Source of the DNA: Providencia rettgeri
GTDB lineage: Bacteria > Pseudomonadota > Gammaproteobacteria > Enterobacterales > Enterobacteriaceae
DNA length: 64,000 nucleotides
Reading direction: 5' to 3'
NCBI RefSeq assembly: GCF_023205015.1
Contig: NZ_CP096258.1
Span: forward strand, 1,612,001-1,676,000
Notes under the pieces: generated by a model
The model's database searches: none
What the model saw: the letters and a program-made list of their open reading frames with translations, nothing else
What the model was told of the DNA's origin: nothing
Translations under genes and position numbers: made by a program
In this document: positions 43,865 to 53,795 of the stretch, piece by piece
Numbering within the stretch: position 1 is the stretch's first letter
Layout of the letters: every line of letters begins with the position of its first letter

Positions 43865-46800
43865 ATGAACGTTAGTCGCAGAAAGTTTTTTAAAATCTGC
43901 GCTGGCGGGATGGCAGGTACAACTGTAGCTGCGTTAGGTTTTATGCCTGGAATGGCAATAGCTAATGTACGTGAATATAAATTACTTCGCTCTAAAGAGA
44001 CGCGTAATACTTGTACTTACTGTTCTGTCGGTTGTGGATTACTAATATATAGCATGGGCGATGGCGCCATGAATGCTAAATCCGCGATATTCCATGTCGA
44101 AGGTGACTCAGACCACCCGGTAAACCGTGGTGCTTTATGCCCTAAAGGGGCCGGCCTACTCGACTATATCCAAAGCGAAAATCGTTTACGTTATCCAGAA
44201 TATAGAGCGCCAGGCTCTGATAAATGGGAACGCATTAGTTGGAATGATGCTTTCACACGCATTGCACGCTTAATGAAAGATGACCGTGATGCGAATTTCG
44301 TTGAAAAGAATGCGGAAGGAACAACTGTAAACCGTTGGTTATCAACAGGGATGCTTTGTGCATCAGCTGCCAGTAATGAAACGGGAATGTTGACGCAAAA
44401 ATTCGCCAGATCGCTAGGAATGCTAGCGGTTGATAACCAAGCGCGTGTCTGACACGGACCAACGGTAGCAAGTCTTGCTCCAACATTTGGTCGCGGTGCG
44501 ATGACCAACCACTGGGTTGATATCAAAAATGCCGATGTTGTCGTCGTTATGGGCGGTAATGCTGCGGAAGCACACCCTGTTGGGTTCCGCTGGGCAATTG
44601 AAGCGAAAAATAACAATGATGCCACACTGATTGTCATAGACCCGCGTTTTACGCGTACTGCATCAGTTGCTGACCATTATGTACCGATCCGTTCAGGAAC
44701 CGATATTACCTTCTTATCGGGTGTTTTACTGTATCTGATTGAAAACCAAAAAATCAATGCGGAATATGTTCAGAACTATACCAATGCCTCGTTGATTGTT
44801 AGAGATGATTTTGACTTTAACGATGGCTTATTCAGTGGTTATGACGCTGATAAGCGTAGTTACGACAAAACCAGCTGGAACTATAAGTTCGATGAAAATG
44901 GTCACGCATTACGTGATGACACATTACAAGATCCACGTTGTGTGTGGAATTTACTTCACAAACACGTATCACGCTATACGCCTGATATCGTTGAGCAAAT
45001 TTGTGGAACGCCAAAAGCCGATTTCTTGAAAGTTTGTGAAATTTTAGCCACAACAAGTGCGGCAGATAAAGCTGGGACTTTCCTGTATGCATTAGGCTGG
45101 ACACAACATACTGTTGGCGCACAAAACATTCGAACTATGGCCATGATCCAGTTACTGCTTGGTAACATGGGGGTTGCAGGTGGCGGTGTGAACGCATTGC
45201 GCGGGCACTCGAACATCCAAGGCTTAACCGATTTAGGGTTACTATCAACCAGTTTACCGGGTTACTTGACGCTGCCTTCTGAAAAGCATCAAGACATTGA
45301 TAGTTACTTGACTGCGAATACACCAAAAGCGACATTGCCGAATCAGGTGAATTTCTGGAGTAATTACCCTAAATTCTTCGTGAGTTTGATGAAGTCTTTT
45401 TATGGTGATTCAGCGCAAGCAGAAAACCAATGGGGTTATGACTGGTTACCTAAATGGGACCAAGCTTATGATGTGATGAAGTATTTTGACATGATGAGCA
45501 AAAACCAAGTGACTGGCTATATCTGTCAAGGGTTTAACCCAGTGGCTTCATTCCCTGATAAGAATAAAGTGGTTAGCTGCCTCAGTAAACTGAAATACCT
45601 GATTGTTGTAGACCCATTAGTCACTGAAACGGCTAATTTCTGGCAAAATCACGGTGAGATGAATGACGTTGATACGGCTTCGATTCAAACCGAAGTGTTC
45701 CGTTTACCATCGACCTGTTTTGCGGAAGAAGATGGCTCGATAGCAAACTCAGGTCGTTGGTTACAATGGCACTGGCAAGCCGCGGATGCCCCAGGCGAAG
45801 CACGTAATGATGGCCAAATCTTGACCGGGATTCTGTATAAGATCCGTGAATTGTATGAGAAAGAAGGTGGTCAAGGTCAAGATCCTCTGATGCAAATGAA
45901 ATGGAATTATAAACAACAATTCCATCCTGAATCAGAAGAAGTGGCGAAAGAAAACAATGGTGTTGCACTGGTTGATCTCTATGATGCCGACGGTAACTTA
46001 CAAGCGAAAAAAGGTGAATTACTCAGCTCATTTGCTTTATTGCGTGCCGATGGTTCAACCGCCTCTTCTTGCTGGATTTATACCGGTAGCTGGACTGAGA
46101 AAGGCAACCAGATGGCAAATCGTGATAATAGCGACCCATCCGGTATCGGTAACACATTGGGCTGGGCATGGGCATGGCCTCTGAACCGCCGTGTGATTTA
46201 TAACCGTGCATCTTGTGATACCCAAGGTAAACCGTGGAATAAAGACCGCGTGCTTATCGAGTGGAATGGTAAAAAATGGGTCGGTAATGATATTCCTGAC
46301 TTTAATGCGTCTGCACCTGAAGTAGGAACAGGGCCATTCATTATGCAACCAGAAGGTTTAGGTCGTTTATTTGCTATCGATAAGATGGCAGAAGGACCAT
46401 TCCCTGAGCATTATGAGCCATTTGAAACACCACTTGGCACTAACCCGTTGCACCCGAATGTGGTTTCTAACCCAGCGGCGCGAATTTTTGATGAAGACAA
46501 AAAACGTCTTGGCGACCACAAAGATTTCCCTTATGTAGGAACCACGTACCGCTTAACAGAGCATTTCCACACATGGACCAAGCATGCTCGCTTGAACGCG
46601 ATTGCTCAACCAGAGCAATTTGTTGAAATCAGCGAAACACTAGCGAAAGCCAAAGGAATTGCGTTAGGCGATAAGGTCAAAGTCAGTAGTAAGCGTGGGT
46701 TTATCAAAGCAGTTGCGGTTGTCACTCCTCGATTACAAACGCTGATGGTGGATGGGAAACCAATTGAAACTGTTGGATTACCGATTCACTGGGGCTTTGA

Positions 46801-46912
46801 AGGCGCGACTCAAAAAGGGTTTATCACCAATACGTTAACGCCGTCTGTCGGCGATGCTAACTCTCAGACACCTGAGTATAAGGCATTCTTAGTTAACATT
46901 GAGAAGGCGTAA
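43865..46912 (+). CDS. fdnG: Formate dehydrogenase-N alpha subunit (selenocysteine, molybdenum)
   Basis: The TGA at 44450-44452 is read as selenocysteine (residue 196), giving 1015 residues, the same length as Escherichia coli FdnG. The N terminus is a Tat signal (SRRKFFK, then AALGFMPGMAIA). A [4Fe-4S] site is formed by CTYCSVGCG and CPKG. The Sec lies in ARV-U-HGPTVASLAPTFGRG. The molybdenum bis-MGD enzyme oxidises formate on the periplasmic side and sends electrons through FdnH and FdnI to menaquinone. The frame on both sides of the TGA is intact and a SECIS hairpin follows, so this is not a frameshift. fdnH starts ten bases later. Confidence 0.97.
44450..44492 (+). promoter_or_regulatory. 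SECIS element directing selenocysteine insertion in fdnG
   Basis: Directly after the TGA, GACCAA (44457-44462) pairs with TTGGTC (44487-44492). Inside, GG-U-AGCAA (44464-44471) pairs with TTGCT-CC (44475-44481), leaving a bulged U and a GUC apical loop. A bulged U and a G-U in the loop are the SelB-binding features of bacterial fdhF/fdnG SECIS elements. The structure lies within the coding sequence. Confidence 0.9.
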
Positions 46913-46922
46913 GGGAGGGAAC

Positions 46923-47810
46923 ATGTCCATGCAATCTCAAGACATTATTAAACGTTCCGCGACCAATAGCATTACGCCTCCGCCACAAGCGCGTGATGAT
47001 AAGCTTGAAGTCTGTAAGCTCATCGATGTGTCATCCTGTATCGGCTGTAAAGCTTGTCAGGTGGCATGTTCTGAGTGGAATGATATCCGTGACGAAGTTG
47101 GTCACTGCGTTGGGGTTTATGATAACCCAACCGATTTAAGTGCAAAATCGTGGACGGTGATGCGTTTTAGCGAAACAACTGAAATGGGCAAGCTAGAATG
47201 GCTGATCCGTAAAGATGGTTGTATGCACTGTACCGATCCTGGGTGCTTGAAATCTTGCCCATCAGCAGGAGCAATCATTCAGTACGCAAATGGTATTGTG
47301 GATTTCCAATCAGAGCACTGTATTGGTTGTGGCTATTGTATCGCAGGTTGTCCATTCAACATTCCTCGATTAAACCCGAAAGATAATCGAGTGTACAAGT
47401 GTACCTTGTGTGTTGATAGGGTGAGTGTTGGCCAAGAGCCGGCTTGTGTGAAAACGTGTCCAACGGGCGCTATCCGTTTCGGTACGAAAAAAGAGATGTT
47501 GGAATACGGTGCAGAGCGCGTAACAAAATTACAAAATCGGGGTTATGCGCAAGCGGGAATTTATGATCCTGAAGGTGTGGGTGGTACGCATGTTGTTTAT
47601 GTGCTTCACCATGCTGACAAACCTGAACTGTATCATGGCCTGCCTAAAGACCCACAAATTGATACACCAATCAATCTGTGGCAGGGCATCTTGAAACCAC
47701 TTTCTGTCGTTGGATTTATCGCGACCTTTGCAGGGTTGATTTTCCACTATGTGGGAATTGGTCCAAACAAAGAAGTGAGTGATGAAGAGGAGAAAGATGA
47801 CCATGAGTAA
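46923..47810 (+). CDS. fdnH: Formate dehydrogenase-N beta subunit (iron-sulfur)
   Basis: About 295 residues from the ATG at 46923, with GGGAGGG just upstream; the ATG at 46899 inside fdnG is rejected. Four ferredoxin-type cysteine clusters are present: CIGCKACQVAC, CMHCTDPGCLKSC, CIGCGYCIAGC and CTLCVDR followed by CVKTC. They bind four [4Fe-4S] clusters and form the electron wire. A single C-terminal membrane helix (LSVVGFIATFAGLIFHYVG) anchors it. It overlaps fdnI by eight bases. Confidence 0.96.
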   Translation: MSMQSQDIIKRSATNSITPPPQARDDKLEVCKLIDVSSCIGCKACQVACSEWNDIRDEVGHCVGVYDNPTDLSAKSWTVMRFSETTEMGKLEWLIRKDGCMHCTDPGCLKSCPSAGAIIQYANGIVDFQSEHCIGCGYCIAGCPFNIPRLNPKDNRVYKCTLCVDRVSVGQEPACVKTCPTGAIRFGTKKEMLEYGAERVTKLQNRGYAQAGIYDPEGVGGTHVVYVLHHADKPELYHGLPKDPQIDTPINLWQGILKPLSVVGFIATFAGLIFHYVGIGPNKEVSDEEEKDDHE

Positions 47811-48459
47811 GAAAAGCAAAATGATTGTGCGGACTAAGTTTATTGACCGCGCATGTCACTGGACAGTTGTCATCAGCTTCTTCTTGGTTGCTTTGTCGGG
47901 GATCGCGTTATTTTTCCCAACATTGAAATGGTTGACGGAAACCTTTGGTACGCCACAAATGGGACGGATTTTACATCCTTTCTTTGGTGTGTTGATTTTC
48001 GTCGTGCTGATGTTTATGTTTGTGCGCTTTGTAAAACACAATATTCCAGATAAGAAAGACTTACCTTGGATTAAAAATATTGTTGAAGTACTCAAAGGTA
48101 ATGAACATGAAGTGGCAGATGTCGGTAAATATAACGCCGGTCAAAAAATGATGTTCTGGAGTATCATGAGCCTAATTTTTGTGCTCTTGGTCACGGGGAT
48201 TATTATTTGGCGCCCTTATTTTGCGCATTTATTCCCAATGTGGATGGTGCGTTGGGGGCTGTTGATCCATGCTGTTGCTGCGATTGTCTTGATCCATGCC
48301 ATTTTAATTCATATGTACATGGCATTTTGGGTTAAAGGCTCAATTAACGGAATGATCGAAGGGAAAGTTAGTCGCCGTTGGGCGAGAAAACATCACCCTC
48401 GTTGGTACCGTGATGTTGAAGCGAAAGAAGCCAAAGCCGAAGCTGAAAGTAAAAAATAA
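47803..48459 (+). CDS. fdnI: Formate dehydrogenase-N gamma subunit (cytochrome b556)
   Basis: About 218 residues from the ATG at 47803, with GAGGAGAAAG upstream, matching the Escherichia coli length. Four membrane helices carry haem-ligand histidines in RACHWTVVISFF, GRILHPFFGVLIF and LLIHAVAAIVLIHAILIHMYMAF. It passes electrons to menaquinone at the inner face. The ATG overlaps the fdnH stop, so the two are coupled. A strong terminator follows; fdhE is not adjacent, supporting fdn rather than fdo. Confidence 0.96.
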   Translation: MSKKSKMIVRTKFIDRACHWTVVISFFLVALSGIALFFPTLKWLTETFGTPQMGRILHPFFGVLIFVVLMFMFVRFVKHNIPDKKDLPWIKNIVEVLKGNEHEVADVGKYNAGQKMMFWSIMSLIFVLLVTGIIIWRPYFAHLFPMWMVRWGLLIHAVAAIVLIHAILIHMYMAFWVKGSINGMIEGKVSRRWARKHHPRWYRDVEAKEAKAEAESKK

Positions 48460-48478
48460 TTTATTTTTAGGTTAACGA

Positions 48479-48517
48479 AACCGCTGTTGTGTGACTAAGC
48501 ATGGCAGCGGTTTTTTT
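48479..48517 (+). terminator. Intrinsic terminator after fdnI
   Basis: AACCGCTG (48479-48486) pairs with CAGCGGTT (48505-48512), followed by a T-run to 48517. It ends the fdnGHI transcript. Confidence 0.9.
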
Positions 48518-48563
48518 ATTGGGGGAAATAAGCTTGAATTGTGAGCAATTTCATTGTGGCAAA

Positions 48564-49112
48564 CTAACGGTTGTCAGCCGTTAATCGATATAGCACGTGT
48601 TCTTGCAACCAGTGGCCATCAGGGAGTGCTGGGTGATAAAAGTTATTGGGGAGTTTTATCATTCCAAGTCTTTTCATAACAGACTCTGATGGTGAATTGA
48701 CCACCGCGGTGAACGCAACGATCTCTTCTAGTTTTAGTTGGTCAAATGCAAACTTAATTGCTGCATGGGCTCCTTCCGTCGCATAGCCTTGATGCCAATA
48801 TTCCGGCAACAAGCGCCAACTTAATTCGACACAAGGGGAAAAAGGTAAATTAGCGGCGGGAATATTCAAACCGATAAACCCAATGAATTGTTGGTTGGAT
48901 TTTAATTCTACAGCCCATAGTCCCCATCCCCCTTGTTGAGCGAATTTATCTATGATGGTTTCCATAAACTGTGCATTTTGCTGTTCGTTTAGCACTGAAG
49001 GAAAGTAGCGCATGACATCGGGGTGGCTATTCATTTGGTAAAGTGGCTGTTTATCTTCTTCTTGCCACCCACGTAGTCGTAAACGTTCTGTTTCTAATTT
49101 AATGATTTTCAT
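48564..49112 (-). CDS. RimJ/RimL-type GNAT acetyltransferase
   Basis: A 182-residue protein of the GNAT_3 group. It begins TERLRLRGWQEEDKQPLYQM and has the central ELSWRLLPEYWHQGYATEGA motif, which is the acetyl-CoA-binding strand and loop. NSPSESVMKRLGM follows near the C terminus. Members acetylate the N termini of proteins or small molecules; the substrate is not readable. It starts two bases after yjaB ends, so they form a two-gene operon. Confidence 0.88.
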   Translation of the reverse strand: MKIIKLETERLRLRGWQEEDKQPLYQMNSHPDVMRYFPSVLNEQQNAQFMETIIDKFAQQGGWGLWAVELKSNQQFIGFIGLNIPAANLPFSPCVELSWRLLPEYWHQGYATEGAHAAIKFAFDQLKLEEIVAFTAVVNSPSESVMKRLGMIKLPNNFYHPALPDGHWLQEHVLYRLTADNR

Positions 49113-49114
49113 AG

Positions 49115-49555
49115 TTATTGTTTATTAAGGCGCATGTGGAGAATAGGGAACGGATTACCTTCACCATCGAGTTCAGAACGTGCGTATTGTGTAAAACCCA
49201 TGTGCTGATAGAAGCCGATGGCTTGAGGGTTTTGTTCATTAACGTCCAGTTCAGTAATGCCTAACATGTCAATGGCATATTGAAGGAGTTTTTTCCCAGT
49301 ACCTTGGCCTCTATTTTCTTGAGAAATAAACAACATTTCGAGGCGGTGTTTATCACAGCCTAGAAAACCGGTCATGTTTCCTGTGTTATCGAATGCGACA
49401 AAAACAGCTAAATGTGGTAAATAAAGCTGTTTGATAGCAACTTTCAGCTCTGCAATTTTTTCTTCAGTTAAAAAATGGTGGGTTGCTCTAACTGAAGACT
49501 CCCAAACACGAATAATATCATCATCGTGTGCACGTGTAGCACTTTGGACTATCAT
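49115..49555 (-). CDS. yjaB: YjaB-like GNAT acetyltransferase
   Basis: A 146-residue GNAT protein matching Escherichia coli YjaB: VWESSVRATHHFLTEEKI near the N terminus, LEMLFISQENRGQGTGKKLL as acetyl-CoA loop and ELDVNEQNPQAIGFYQHMGF after it, with GRSEVD-like RSELDGEGNPFP near the end. The substrate is not known. The divergent spacing to agp (220 bases) probably holds both promoters. Confidence 0.88.
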   Translation of the reverse strand: MIVQSATRAHDDDIIRVWESSVRATHHFLTEEKIAELKVAIKQLYLPHLAVFVAFDNTGNMTGFLGCDKHRLEMLFISQENRGQGTGKKLLQYAIDMLGITELDVNEQNPQAIGFYQHMGFTQYARSELDGEGNPFPILHMRLNKQ

Positions 49556-49775
49556 TATATTATCTCCATGTATTAACTGGAAATCCTAGCTTTTGTTTTT
49601 TTTATGTCAATCGCTTATTTTAAATTTACGTTAAGGTTGTTTTTGAGATATTTATCGCAGAAAAAAAAGCTAACTACTTCATTATTAGACTAGCTACGGC
49701 GTAATTTTTTCGCCAATTATTGAATATAGCGATAAAAGTACTTTTCTTTGTTAATTTAATCGTAGGGGTATCTTA

Positions 49776-51029
49776 ATGAAATATAAATTATTAACTCTTT
49801 GTTTATCTACGGCACTATTAACACCAATTGCACCTGTATTCGCGAATACAGGCAGCGGATCAGATATGATTTTGGACCAAGTTTTAGTCCTTAGCCGCCA
49901 TAATTTACGTACTCCTATCGTAAATACCGGTATTCTTACTGAAGTGACTGATAAAAAATGGCCAGCTTGGGATGCACAAAGTGGCTATCTCACAACGAAA
50001 GGCGGCGCACTTGAAGTCTATATGGGGCATTATTTTAGAGAATGGATCGATCAAAATAAATTACTTGCAGATGAACTGTGCCCAACGAGTAATGAAGATG
50101 TGTACCTTTATACGAATAGTCTACAAAGAACGATAGCAACCGCCCAATTTTTTGCAGCAGGTGCATTTCCTGGGTGCAAGGTGAGTATTCATCATCAGCC
50201 TGAAATTGGCAAAATGGATCCTGTTTTTAACCCCATTATTACGAATGACTCCCCTGAATTTAAGCAAAAGGCACTCGCGGAGATGGAGCAATATTTTAAC
50301 GGGTTATCGCTTACAGCGGGTTATGATGAATTGGATGCGGTTCTGAATATTAAAGACTCCCAAAAATGTAAAACAGATAAACTGTGTAATTTAAACAGCC
50401 AAAAAAATAGTTTTATTATTGAAGCAGAAAAAGAACCGGGCGTCAGTGGCCCATTAAAAATTGCAAATTCAGCTGTAGACGCTATTGATCTGCAATATTA
50501 TGAAGGTTTTCCGGCTAATGATGTGGCTTGGGGACTGGTGAATATCCCTGAAAAATGGAAAAAACTGAATACGTTAAAAAATGCTTACCAAGAAACGTTG
50601 TTTACACCAAAAATTATTGCTAAGAATGTGGCTCATCCAATACTGAATTATATTGATAAAGGCTTTGTTTCTGTCGATAAAGGAGAAACTGCAAAATTTA
50701 TATTCTTAGTCGGCCATGATTCGAATATTGCGTCATTGATGTCAGCAATGGATTTTAAGCCATATCAATTACCAGAGCAGTATGAGCATACCCCGATTGG
50801 GGGGAAATTAGTATTCCAACGCTGGACGGATAAGCAAGCTAATAAAGATTTCATGAAAGTAGAATATGTTTACCAAACCTCTGATCAGCTTAGGGATAAC
50901 GCGTATTTATCATTACAAACACCTCCTAAGCATGTCACATTAGAACTGAAAGGGTGCCCAATAGATAAAAGCGGCTATTGTTCTTGGGAAGATTTCCAGA
51001 AAGTCATGGCGACAGCCTTAGAACAGTAA
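49776..51029 (+). CDS. agp: Periplasmic glucose-1-phosphatase (histidine acid phosphatase)
   Basis: A 417-residue exported protein with a Sec signal peptide cleaved near VFA-NTG. The histidine-phosphatase motif is RHNLRTP (41-47), with the nucleophilic His. GHDSNIASL near residue 313 replaces the HD dipeptide region of phytases, and HDSN is the Agp-type signature. Several Cys pairs suggest disulfides. It releases phosphate from glucose-1-phosphate in the periplasm and may have phytase activity. It is a single gene with its own terminator. Confidence 0.93.
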   Translation: MKYKLLTLCLSTALLTPIAPVFANTGSGSDMILDQVLVLSRHNLRTPIVNTGILTEVTDKKWPAWDAQSGYLTTKGGALEVYMGHYFREWIDQNKLLADELCPTSNEDVYLYTNSLQRTIATAQFFAAGAFPGCKVSIHHQPEIGKMDPVFNPIITNDSPEFKQKALAEMEQYFNGLSLTAGYDELDAVLNIKDSQKCKTDKLCNLNSQKNSFIIEAEKEPGVSGPLKIANSAVDAIDLQYYEGFPANDVAWGLVNIPEKWKKLNTLKNAYQETLFTPKIIAKNVAHPILNYIDKGFVSVDKGETAKFIFLVGHDSNIASLMSAMDFKPYQLPEQYEHTPIGGKLVFQRWTDKQANKDFMKVEYVYQTSDQLRDNAYLSLQTPPKHVTLELKGCPIDKSGYCSWEDFQKVMATALEQ

Positions 51030-51043
51030 TCACGCTATATTGA

Positions 51044-51076
51044 TGCCCTACTAACTTGAGTGGGGCACCATTTTTT
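51044..51076 (+). terminator. Intrinsic terminator after agp
   Basis: TGCCC (51044-51048) pairs with GGGCA (51063-51067), and TTTTTT follows at 51071-51076. Confidence 0.8.
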
Positions 51077-51137
51077 GGGAAGATAGCCACATTATATATT
51101 TGGTTTATTAACATCTTATGTGGACAAATTAGTCACT

Positions 51138-51602
51138 ATGCCTATTCAATTTCTTCAACTAAAGCAAATTGCTATCGCAGATCTTATCGCATTAAATACC
51201 CATCCAGCTGTGCTTGAACATATGCCATTAGGTAGCTGTCTTTTTGATGAGCAAGCCTGTCATGAGTGGGTTACAGGAAAAGAGCAGCATTGGGAGCAAC
51301 ATGGCTATGGCGTATGGGCCATTATGATTGATGGTCAGTTTGCAGGCTGGGGAGGGTTACAAAATGAAGCGGGTGACGCGGATTTAGCGTTAGTTTTACA
51401 TCCCAAGTTTTGGGGAAAGGGAAAATACATTGTTGATAATATCATTCATAAAGCTTTTACATCACTGAAGGTTGAGTCCGTTACAATTCACTTACCGCTA
51501 ACGCGTAAGAGAATATCAGCGATTTTGCGTTATGGTTTTATTGAAGAGGCTATTGTTGATTTTGACGGTATTCCTTTTAAGCGTTTTAGATTAAGCCATT
51601 GA
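51138..51602 (+). CDS. GNAT acetyltransferase of unknown substrate
   Basis: About 154 residues from the ATG at 51138; the GTG at 51120 would add six. The GNAT fold is visible in HPAVLEHMPLG, YGVWAIMIDGQFAGWGGLQ, LALVLHPKFWGKGKYIVDNI (acetyl-CoA loop) and RISAILRYGFIEE. It is distantly RimJ/RimL-like. It is a single gene after the agp terminator and converges with uspF. Confidence 0.75.
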   Translation: MPIQFLQLKQIAIADLIALNTHPAVLEHMPLGSCLFDEQACHEWVTGKEQHWEQHGYGVWAIMIDGQFAGWGGLQNEAGDADLALVLHPKFWGKGKYIVDNIIHKAFTSLKVESVTIHLPLTRKRISAILRYGFIEEAIVDFDGIPFKRFRLSH

Positions 51603-51618
51603 ACCCGTTTTGTTGCAT

Positions 51619-51643
51619 AAAAAAACCCTGCTAAAAAGCAGGG
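51619..51643 (-). terminator. Terminator for uspF (minus strand)
   Basis: CCCTGC (51626-51631) pairs with GCAGGG (51638-51643). Seven A upstream on the plus strand are the T-run for leftward transcription from uspF. The plus strand has no T-run, so it does not serve the GNAT gene. Confidence 0.8.
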
Positions 51644-51808
51644 CGTGAAAATCACGAAAATGTTCATGAGCCTTTAATTTACCCTAAATCAGCGGGCAAA
51701 TAGCCTTATAAAGTGTATGTCTTTGCTGTTTTTTGTAACAATCATTAAGACTAAACCTTTTATTTGTAAAATACGTTGGTTTAGCTGAAAATGTCGCTTT
51801 AATCCTGA

Positions 51809-52246
51809 TTATCTAACCACTAATACGCTAGTTTTCGCATAGCGAACTACTGAAGCGGCATTCGAACCAAGTAAATAGGTTGACATACTTGGGCGGCGTG
51901 AACCGAGTAAAATAATATCAGCGTTAATATCTTCTGCTGTCGCGAGAATTTCGTCTCTAACTGAACCGACGGTTGCTTTTGCCTTGATCTTATCTGCAGG
52001 GATATCAAATAATTTAATTTTTTCTTTTAACTCGGCAAGAATAATTTCAGCTTGTTTTTCGTCATCAGGGAAGTCCCCTGGTAGGATAGTGCCACCGTAG
52101 CGTAAATAATTTGAAATTGGTGCGGTTACAGCAAGAAAGTGTACTGTTGCATCATTCAATTTTTGTAGCGAATTAACATGAGGCACTAATAAGTTAGTGA
52201 GAGCATCTTCGGTTACATCGATAGGAACTAAAATTGTCTTGTACAT
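51809..52246 (-). CDS. uspF: Universal stress protein UspF
   Basis: A 145-residue Usp-fold protein. It begins MYKTILVPIDVTEDALT. The ATP-binding loop, GSRRPSMSTYLLGSNAASVV (the G-2x-G-9x-G-S/T type), is followed by RYAKTSVLVVR, as in Escherichia coli UspF. Members bind nucleotides and affect stress survival and adhesion. AGGGAGA precedes the start. It is a single gene. Confidence 0.93.
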   Translation of the reverse strand: MYKTILVPIDVTEDALTNLLVPHVNSLQKLNDATVHFLAVTAPISNYLRYGGTILPGDFPDDEKQAEIILAELKEKIKLFDIPADKIKAKATVGSVRDEILATAEDINADIILLGSRRPSMSTYLLGSNAASVVRYAKTSVLVVR

Positions 52247-52373
52247 AATATCTCCCTTTTTCTTTTATATTATAAGTTTAGAACAATATCATACATTGTG
52301 AATTTGATTATTAATAGTAATGGATTTATTGCCCAAAGGGTGTGAGCAAGTAGCCGTAATAAGATTTTTCATC

Positions 52374-52419
52374 AAAAAAAGAGAGAGGCCTGATGCCATT
52401 ACAATGAATAATATCAGGC
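52374..52419 (-). terminator. Terminator for the Sel1-repeat gene (minus strand)
   Basis: GCCTGAT (52388-52394) pairs with ATCAGGC (52413-52419) over an 18-base loop. On the minus strand a CTCTCTC tract and seven T follow (52374-52380). Confidence 0.7.
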
Positions 52420-52445
52420 AAAATGCAGGGAATATTAGGATAGGT

Positions 52446-53015
52446 TTATTTTTTCACGCAAGCTTCTTTTAAGCCAGCTTTGCAGGCTTGAGCTAAATAT
52501 TCGGCCGCGGATTTCTCATTTATTTCAACGCCTTCACCACTTTCTAGCATCTTACCGACTTGGTATTGTGCTGGTGGGAATTTTTTATCGGCTGATTTTT
52601 TGAACCATTCAAACGCAATAATATAATTTTGTTTTACACCAATACCTTGATAGTAAAATTGCCCCATATAGTTTTGGGCTTCAACATTGCCTTTATTCGC
52701 TGATTTTTCGAATAAGTCCATGGCCGTTTCAAGGTTGGCTTCAACACCATTACCATTTAAATACATATCACCTAAAAACAACTGAGCATCAGAGTTGCCC
52801 TTATTCGACGCCATTGTTAGCCATTTTTTTGCTTTACCATAGTCCTGTTTAAGCTCATTTCCAAGATAATAGCCAATCCCTAACATGACTTGTGCTTTTA
52901 TGTCCCCTTTTTGTGCCTCTTGCTCGATACGTTTGATAGCTTCTTTGGGAACTGCAGCGACACTTAGGTTAATTGAAAAGGCACATAAAATAATAAATGA
53001 GAGAATTCTAAGCAT
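52446..53015 (-). CDS. Exported Sel1-like repeat protein
   Basis: A 189-residue protein with a signal peptide (MLRILSFIILCAFSINLSVA) and about four Sel1-type TPR-like repeats: AQVMLGIGYYLG, AQLFLGDMYLNGNGV, AQNYMGQFYYQGIGV and AQYQVGKMLESGEGV. It ends with a Cys pair (QACKAGLKEACVKK). Sel1 proteins scaffold protein complexes, often in the periplasm; the partner is unknown. It is a single gene. Confidence 0.88.
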   Translation of the reverse strand: MLRILSFIILCAFSINLSVAAVPKEAIKRIEQEAQKGDIKAQVMLGIGYYLGNELKQDYGKAKKWLTMASNKGNSDAQLFLGDMYLNGNGVEANLETAMDLFEKSANKGNVEAQNYMGQFYYQGIGVKQNYIIAFEWFKKSADKKFPPAQYQVGKMLESGEGVEINEKSAAEYLAQACKAGLKEACVKK

Positions 53016-53795
53016 GATTTGATATCTTATATTAGCGTTATTTATTTCTGTTATTAATACGATGTCTCAATGAGATTTATTGTCAACAAAGTAAAGCATA
53101 TTATATAAAGAAAATTCACATCAAAATGCGTAATATAAAACAAGCGATATACTATGTGTCTTTACGCATTTTTAGGGTAATTAGTAACTACCCATACTCT
53201 ACGATTTTAATTGAAAAATATCAATATATAATAAAAAATACAATATATTTTAGTATGAAGTTTAATGTCTTTTAGTAATGTTATGTATCTGTTGTTACAA
53301 GATATTAATAAAAAATGATTGAAAGTCGTATGAGCAGACAAAAGTATAAGTGGATGAAATATTAATTGATAAGTTGGGTTTTAGACGATTATTTTTAAAA
53401 GCATTTAATATTAATAAATTATCGACATAAAACACATCTAAGGTGAAGAAAGTAAATAAAATAAGGCGTGACACATATTCTATTAGATAGGTGTGAATTG
53501 GAACTTACCGAATACACACCTTAACAAGATGATAAAAAACGACCTGTTGATGGTTTAAAAAAGCTTATGACTCAAATAATGGCGTCGGTTTACCGTTATC
53601 ATCAATGGTGACATTTACACCTATGACAGCAAAAGACAACCTTAGTCATCTTATTTGTACAAGTATTTGTTATTTAATGATTTAATAAAATCCCCATTGA
53701 CAAGTTAAGACAGGTTAAGCCACCATAAGACATACTTAATGTGTCCACCAGTGTGTCCATCAAAACTGGATGACAATTGTAAAAATGGGGCAACA
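53016..53795. other. Prophage-chromosome junction region
   Basis: Mostly very AT-rich DNA (53016-53520) without a gene. From about 53565 it contains a short minus-strand coding remnant, listed separately. Just before the integrase it has a direct repeat of TGTGTCCA (in 53741-53758) that may belong to integrase arm sites. No tRNA gene was found. The attL core should lie within about 53565-53740. Confidence 0.45.
53565..53640 (-). pseudogene. 3' end of a host gene cut by prophage integration (possibly a YciA-like thioesterase)
   Basis: The minus-strand frame ends at 53565 and reads NVTIDDNGKPTPLFES before the stop. This looks like a true protein C terminus and recalls, from memory, the end of hot-dog acyl-CoA thioesterases such as YciA (VAVDPEGKPRALP). 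Its 5' part would lie to the right, where the prophage now is. That is the expected pattern if the phage recombined in the 3' end of the gene and rebuilt it at the other junction. The family assignment is weak. Confidence 0.4.

Noticed and set aside
43865..44452. Stop codon splitting the formate dehydrogenase gene
   Set aside because: The TGA is in the selenocysteine position of FdnG, the frame continues unchanged and a SECIS hairpin follows, so it is one gene.
44501..46912. A separate molybdopterin oxidoreductase gene starting after the TGA
   Set aside because: The apparent ATG is internal to FdnG and no ribosome site precedes it.
53016..53520. tRNA or tmRNA gene as prophage attachment site
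   Set aside because: No cloverleaf, T-loop GTTCGA or CCA end is visible on either strand.
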